Shown piece after piece: positions 59,801 through 64,000 of a stretch of DNA of 64,000 nt (the stretch's first letter is position 1; every line of letters starts with the position of its first letter). The notes below the pieces were generated by a model that saw nothing but the letters and a program-made list of their open reading frames with translations, ran no database searches and was not told the origin of the DNA. Origin of the DNA: Prunella strophiata (taxonomy: Eukaryota; Chordata; Aves; Passeriformes; Prunellidae); contig JAZBQD010000027.1 of assembly GCA_036583965.1 (NCBI GenBank), positions 8,657,187 through 8,721,186 of the forward strand. The letters are read 5' to 3'. The translations under genes were made by a program, and so were the position numbers.

Positions 59801-62800
59801 TTATGGCAGGTACTTGCTAATCTGAGCAAACTCGGGAGTGGCATGTACTGAGTCACCCTCACTGTAATGAGGTAGGGAAAACAGTAATTCAGCAACCAAA
59901 AAAAAAAAAAGGTTAATGTGTAGGTGTTTAGCTGAATGGGTTGGAACAGAATGACTGCATTTACTTACATTTCATACATTCAGTATCTTCCTCAGAAATG
60001 AATCCTGTATATAAATATGCCCAGTACATGCTTTCTTGGGAATAATCACTGTTGTGCTTACAAAGCTTGACCTGGAAAATTAGATGAATAGGCTTTTTGT
60101 GTTCACTGCACAGCTGAAGTGATTGTATTAGCAACAAAGCGGTTAGCCCTGGGGAAGAATCTCAGTTTCAAACTTTTAGAAAGTTGGAATAACTTTCTGG
60201 AAGCTTCCAGTTGGATGTTTTCAGTGGTGTCAGTGGAGAGCCAGCCTGAAGTCTGCCCAGTTAAACTGTTGTTAAAATGTTGTTAATAGGAGGAGTTGCT
60301 GCAGAGGTTGGGTAAACTGACACGTGCTCTGTTTATATTTCAGGAAAGCCAGGCCCTGCATGCAGCTTTGGAACAGCTAAATAATTCTGTAGTGGAGTAC
60401 CAAAAGTTGAATGACATCAAGCTTCTAAATGTGGATTCAGCCATTGGCAACCTCAGCCAGAAAGTTACACTGTTGGAAAACTCTCCCCTGGTTGTGAAAA
60501 ATCCAGACAAAAGAGAGAACTCATCCACCATCATAGTAAGAGTTTGATCTCCTGAGGTGTCTCCTCAGGCTACTACTTCCCTTACACTGCAAATACAGCT
60601 TTTCAGAGCTAACTCAAGAAAATGTCAGTGTGAAAACTTGAGATACTTAGGAGTTCATTTATAAAAGGCTGGAGTTCCTGAACAGATAACCAGCATTAAG
60701 AGTGTCTCAGAAGCAGCATTTAATTTCTTTCCTGCAGTATCTACAGGAAAGTGTCCACAACACTGTGACATACATGAGTGGGGTGGTTGTTTTATGAGGC
60801 AGGATTCACAAACTGAGCTATGTTTTAGGAATCACTCTGGCATAGATCTGTTAATACCCACTTTACAGATCTGAGGAGCTAAGTAGGACTCTGAATCTTT
60901 TTCAACAGTGGTTAAATTCTAAAAAAAGCCAATAATAAAAAAAGCCTTCTAAATAAGTTAATAAATTCTTCCAGTGTTTTCTGTTTGTCACACTAGGGTC
61001 AGTCTGTGAGAACATGTTCTGTATGTTTAACAATAAAGGCACATGCTGACGTTGTTGTGGTAAATAATGTAACCCATTTTTATGACTTCATGTTTATTCT
61101 AGAATGTATCTGTCCTGGTTTATCTCTGCTTAATGTCTGCCAAATTTGAAGGAAAGAAACTCTGTTGTAGAAAATAAAAAGCACATGAATAAACTCTGCT
61201 CTGTTTTTTCTCTAGGGGAATAATGCAACTACCTCTCTAGAAGTGGAAAATGAAGATCAACTGGGTAGTGAAACTCAGTCCAATAAAGAAGTGAAGGTAA
61301 AGCAAGGAAATACAAATTACACTGGATTACTAGAGCATGTAATTGTCTTTCTAAAGATGTTTTAAATGGACCTTAATTGAGCAAAGGTCTGCAAAGAGGC
61401 ACTAATGGAGTCAAGGACTTGCTGAAAGCCCCTCTCAGTAATGGTCCATCACTGGCTGGGAGTGAGTAAAACTGAATGGCCAAATGGGGCTGGGGATAGG
61501 AGGGGATGCTGCTGAGTTTAGTTTCCATCTGCTGGGAAGAAGGTGGGTGAGTGAACAGGCTGCACTGTCAGTTCTGGGTTTGCACTGATGTGAACTCAAC
61601 CTGTCATTGGGAATGTACTGATGAATAGAGGAAGGGAGCTGCAGATCAAAAAATCTGGGGGTTTTACTTTAGCAGAGATGCAGTGGCTCCTGTACAAAGG
61701 TATTCACTACTGCACACAAACCTTTGGAACAATGAAGCAGTTTAGTTAATGTGTAAGTGTTCACTCCAAGTATGCTTGACTGTTTTCTATTACAGCTTTC
61801 CAGTGTCTTGCTCCTTTCTGTAGGAAACACAGAAAGTAAACATCAGATTCTTTTGAAATGAGTGTATGCAAAATAATTGCCTGTTTTTCAGGTTGAGGTA
61901 CTAATTCTGTTGTTTTCCTACAGACCATGTGAATTTATTGTCTCTTCCTATAGATTATTTATTTATTGTTTTTAAATCTTGTTTATAATTTTAAACTTGA
62001 TCAGCCTGGATACCTCAAAGTCAGTCAGAAGTGCTGACATATTTTAAATTACTACATTTTCTGGTCTTCTTCATCTACTGAAGAGGATGCATTTTAAGAT
62101 TTTATTTTTTTTTTTTTTTTGGTACATATGCAGGAAGCAGGAGCTAGAGATCCTCAGGTATCAAAACTAAAAGAGACTCTTCAGCTGATCAGTGCTCTCA
62201 CAGGCAAGTCAGAAAATGACAGACCCATTGAGGCATCAAGGAATGGTAAGAATGTCTTGTAACACTAATCCATATACCTAGAGATTCCCTGTGTAATTCA
62301 ATGAATTACTAATTAAGGTGGATAATTAGAGTGTTCCTTAAGATTTTGATGAAGGCTTTTTTAGTTAAAGTGGTAGGAAACTGATGTTGCTAAAAGAAAA
62401 AACTGTGTATGACTCCAAAAGTTTGAAGGTGACTTGAAATGGGTATGGCAGGATTCATGTGGATCAGTAGCTGGTGTTTGAAGTCAGGCAGTCATTAACT
62501 GTAGAACTTTATACCCAGTAACATCCGGTTTTGCTGTAAAATGTAAATGTAACAGCGAGGAAAGGTCTCTGCCTCTGCTGACTTCAGTTCTGCACTCCTG
62601 CTGAACATCAGGTTTTTAAATACTTCATTACAATAGAACTGTGCTGCTTGTTCATTCCAAGCAGGTGCTTGCAAACTTACACCTTGTTGTTGGGGAATAT
62701 TGGTATTGATAAGGTGAAAGCAACCCAGGTGGGCAGATGTAATTTGCTTTATGAAGCTTCTTCAGCACCCTCAGAGTGGGGAGCAGAAAACACTCCCAAG

Positions 62801-63212
62801 TCATTCCTTGTATGGGAGTTTATAAATACACACCTCCTAGTATAGAGTGGATGGTTAAAGCTGTGTGACTGCCCCAGAACTGTTGTTTCAATTAAAGTAA
62901 AAAGGGGCAACACTGCTACAGTCTGAAATATTGCAGCTACAATATTGCTACATTCTGAAATATTTGTATCCCATACAGTTACTGTGATTAAAAAAAATCA
63001 GTTTCATTGGATTTTTGCTTGGTTTTGATAGCTGTAATTCTGTGGAATCAGTAAGACTAATAGAAATTGTTTTGAAACAGTTGAAAGTAGTCAGAGTACT
63101 ACAGCAAAGCCCACAGACCTTTCCAGGGTGGCTTCAAGGTCAGCTGGTGACAGCACAGAGAGAAACGGGCAGCTGAGCCATCTGTCCTTACCAGGAATTT
63201 CCAGCATTGAAG
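50867..63212 (+). CDS. EFCAB14: EF-hand calcium-binding domain protein 14, exons 1-10, 3' end off-window
   Basis: A single-pass membrane, coiled-coil protein with C-terminal EF-hands; its cellular role is poorly known. Exons: 50867-51043, 52014-52162, 55164-55309, 56894-56992, 58730-58840, 59416-59496, 60344-60535, 61216-61296, 62134-62245, 63081-63212. All introns are GT/AG and phases agree from exon 1's end onward, giving about 426 of roughly 495 residues. Recognisable blocks are MKKRKEL, LLRTEPP with [12 protein letters not shown], a transmembrane helix in exon 2, [26 protein letters not shown] (exon 4), and [15 protein letters not shown] (exon 9). The EF-hands should lie beyond 64000. Exon 1 has an apparent one-base insertion: an AAA at 50888-50890 where AA restores the conserved frame. 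The exon is 177 bases where 176 fits. Heptad-like spacing in exons 3-7 suggests coiled coil. Confidence 0.93.
51262..51345 (-). mobile_element. CR1 LINE fragment, 3' end, antisense
   Basis: The + strand shows CACCTTAAAGATCATCTAGT followed by TCCAACCCCCAGCCACGG and CCAGGGACA, the reverse complement of the CR1 3' end. It is short and lies in EFCAB14 intron 1. Confidence 0.8.
52014..52162 (+). CDS. EFCAB14: EFCAB14 exon 2, transmembrane helix
   Basis: Encodes [14 protein letters not shown] followed by a 20-odd residue hydrophobic helix ending [11 protein letters not shown] (about residues 70-91). Juxtamembrane cysteines (Cys65, 66, 69) are candidate palmitoylation sites. The acidic [13 protein letters not shown] stretch opens the coiled-coil region. 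With no signal peptide and a basic N-terminus, a type II orientation is plausible. Confidence 0.9.
52163..55163 (+). other. EFCAB14 intron 2
   Basis: A 3.0 kb intron with canonical ends. No additional exon or repeat element is recognised; the open frames inside (for example about 52842-53297 and 53373-53762) show no homology I know. Confidence 0.7.
55310..56893 (+). other. EFCAB14 intron 3
   Basis: A 1.6 kb intron with canonical ends (GTGAGA donor, TTTTAG acceptor). Nothing recognisable inside. Confidence 0.7.
57777..58376 (+). mobile_element. CR1 LINE, 5'-truncated, sense, in EFCAB14 intron 4
   Basis: About 600 bases of CR1 including the end of its second open reading frame and the 3' UTR. 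Landmarks are GGCACTGGTGAGGCCACACC (57850), TCTGGAGCACAAGTCTGAGG (57963), GGAGAAAAGGAGGCTCAGGG (58010), and the terminal CCTATGA (58356). The order and orientation are those of the element's 3' portion. Reverse transcriptase coding here is a broken remnant; short open frames at 57868-58104 and 58065-58355 belong to it. It inserted in the same orientation as the host gene. Confidence 0.9.
58841..59415 (+). other. EFCAB14 intron 5
   Basis: A 575-base AT-rich intron with no recognisable content beyond its splice sites. Confidence 0.7.
59497..60343 (+). other. EFCAB14 intron 6
   Basis: An 847-base intron with canonical ends and nothing else recognised. Confidence 0.7.
60536..61215 (+). other. 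EFCAB14 intron 7, with a weak MIR-like patch
   Basis: A 680-base intron. CCCACTTTACAGATCTGAGG near 60858 recalls the MIR core, but the similarity is too short to call an element firmly. Confidence 0.5.
61297..62133 (+). other. EFCAB14 intron 8
   Basis: An 837-base intron ending in a long T tract and CATATGCAG acceptor. Nothing else recognised. Confidence 0.7.
62246..63080 (+). other. EFCAB14 intron 9
   Basis: An 835-base intron in phase 1 with canonical ends; no repeat or exon recognised. Confidence 0.7.
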
Positions 63213-64000
63213 GTATGTCCTTTTTAGGCTGACCTTTTCTTCTGAGTATTGCATGCACATGTTTAGGAGAGGATAAGTATAAACATTCTGGGTCAATGTG
63301 TGAGGTCAATTTTAAAAACTTAAGGACTATGGGTTTTAAAAAAAACAAGGCAGTTAAGAAAAAATCTGAAAGGAAAGAAGAGCATGGTAAAAGAAAGTGA
63401 TATTTTAGCAGAAGTGTGCATTATTAGTGAATTATAATTGTTTTAAGTACCAAAGTGTTACATTGAGTGCTCCAGAGACTGGGAGAGAAGTCAAGGGCAG
63501 AATTAACATGCTGAAGGAAAAAGAAGTAGCTATGAGTGTGTATGTTCTGGGCCTTTTTTCTGTTCTGTATTGGTTTTTTTTACTAAGAGAAGAACACTGC
63601 CTGGTCAGATGAATGGTTTCTGGATCTTGCTGTTCAGTCTCTTCAGCTCCTGAAAGGGCAACTCTTTGCATCAGGAAGTGAATAGACACTTTTCCCTTTA
63701 TATCATCTGTCCTGTTGGTATAGCAACAGTCATTCAGAGCTTGCTTTGGTGTGGGATAGCTGCATCTGTATGCAGTTAGTGGCTGTAAAATGGGCTGTTA
63801 GTTGTAACTAGAAATAGGGATTACTTTCTTCAGATTTAGTGTAATTTAATCCAGAAATGCTCATGCTTTTTTCTCCTAAACTGTTACCAGCAGCTTGTGA
63901 CAACATAGGAGGCAAACTCCTCACTGAGGGATGCTGTATGTAGTTACTGGGTACTATGAGACAATGCTGTAAAACTGGGAAAGCAGTTTATGGGATATTC
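63213..64000 (+). other. Start of EFCAB14 intron 10
   Basis: Begins with GTATGT after a phase 1 exon and continues past the window edge. I see no EF-hand exon here, so the calcium-binding part of the protein must be encoded further on. Confidence 0.7.

Overview
This window is avian nuclear DNA, most likely from the chromosome homologous to chicken chromosome 8 and human 1p33. Three things point to a bird: CR1 LINE fragments on both strands (1925-2161, 51262-51345, 57777-58376), compact multi-exon vertebrate genes with canonical GT/AG introns, and very GC-rich CpG islands around single-exon developmental genes. The exact species cannot be read from the sequence. One 500-base run of N (30157-30656) divides the window.

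Left of the gap are two single-exon forkhead transcription factor genes, both on the + strand: FOXE3 (5947-7101) and FOXD2 (24785-26122). About 17.7 kb of non-coding DNA separates them. It holds candidate regulatory DNA, an old palindromic repeat, a 59-base poly-A tract and a roughly 3.25 kb minisatellite (14198-17452). Each forkhead gene has a TATA-like box inside a CpG island and an intact reading frame. The FOXD2 flanks are CpG-rich from about 20.5 to 29.6 kb.

Right of the gap is a cytochrome P450 family 4 cluster on the - strand. A complete 12-exon CYP4B1-like gene (38354-49793) can be assembled exon by exon into a 507-residue P450 with all the expected motifs. A second CYP4 gene is represented only by exon 1 (31550-31734, with an apparent one-base frameshift) and the start of exon 2, which runs into the N gap. 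The CYP4B1-like gene lies head-to-head with EFCAB14 (+ strand, exons 1-10 at 50867-63212, C-terminal EF-hand exons beyond the window). A 1.07 kb CpG-rich divergent promoter region carrying a pentanucleotide repeat lies between them.

The forkhead genes are patterning regulators; the P450s are ER mono-oxygenases of fatty acids or xenobiotics; EFCAB14 is a membrane/coiled-coil EF-hand protein. I see no operon-like functional link among them. I found no new multi-gene system. The observations most worth checking are: a possible synteny breakpoint or misjoin at the N gap; the truncated CYP4 paralogue; single-base frameshifts in two conserved first exons; two 1-bp-phase-alternating minisatellites, one abutting a splice acceptor; and a triple TGACGT array upstream of FOXD2.
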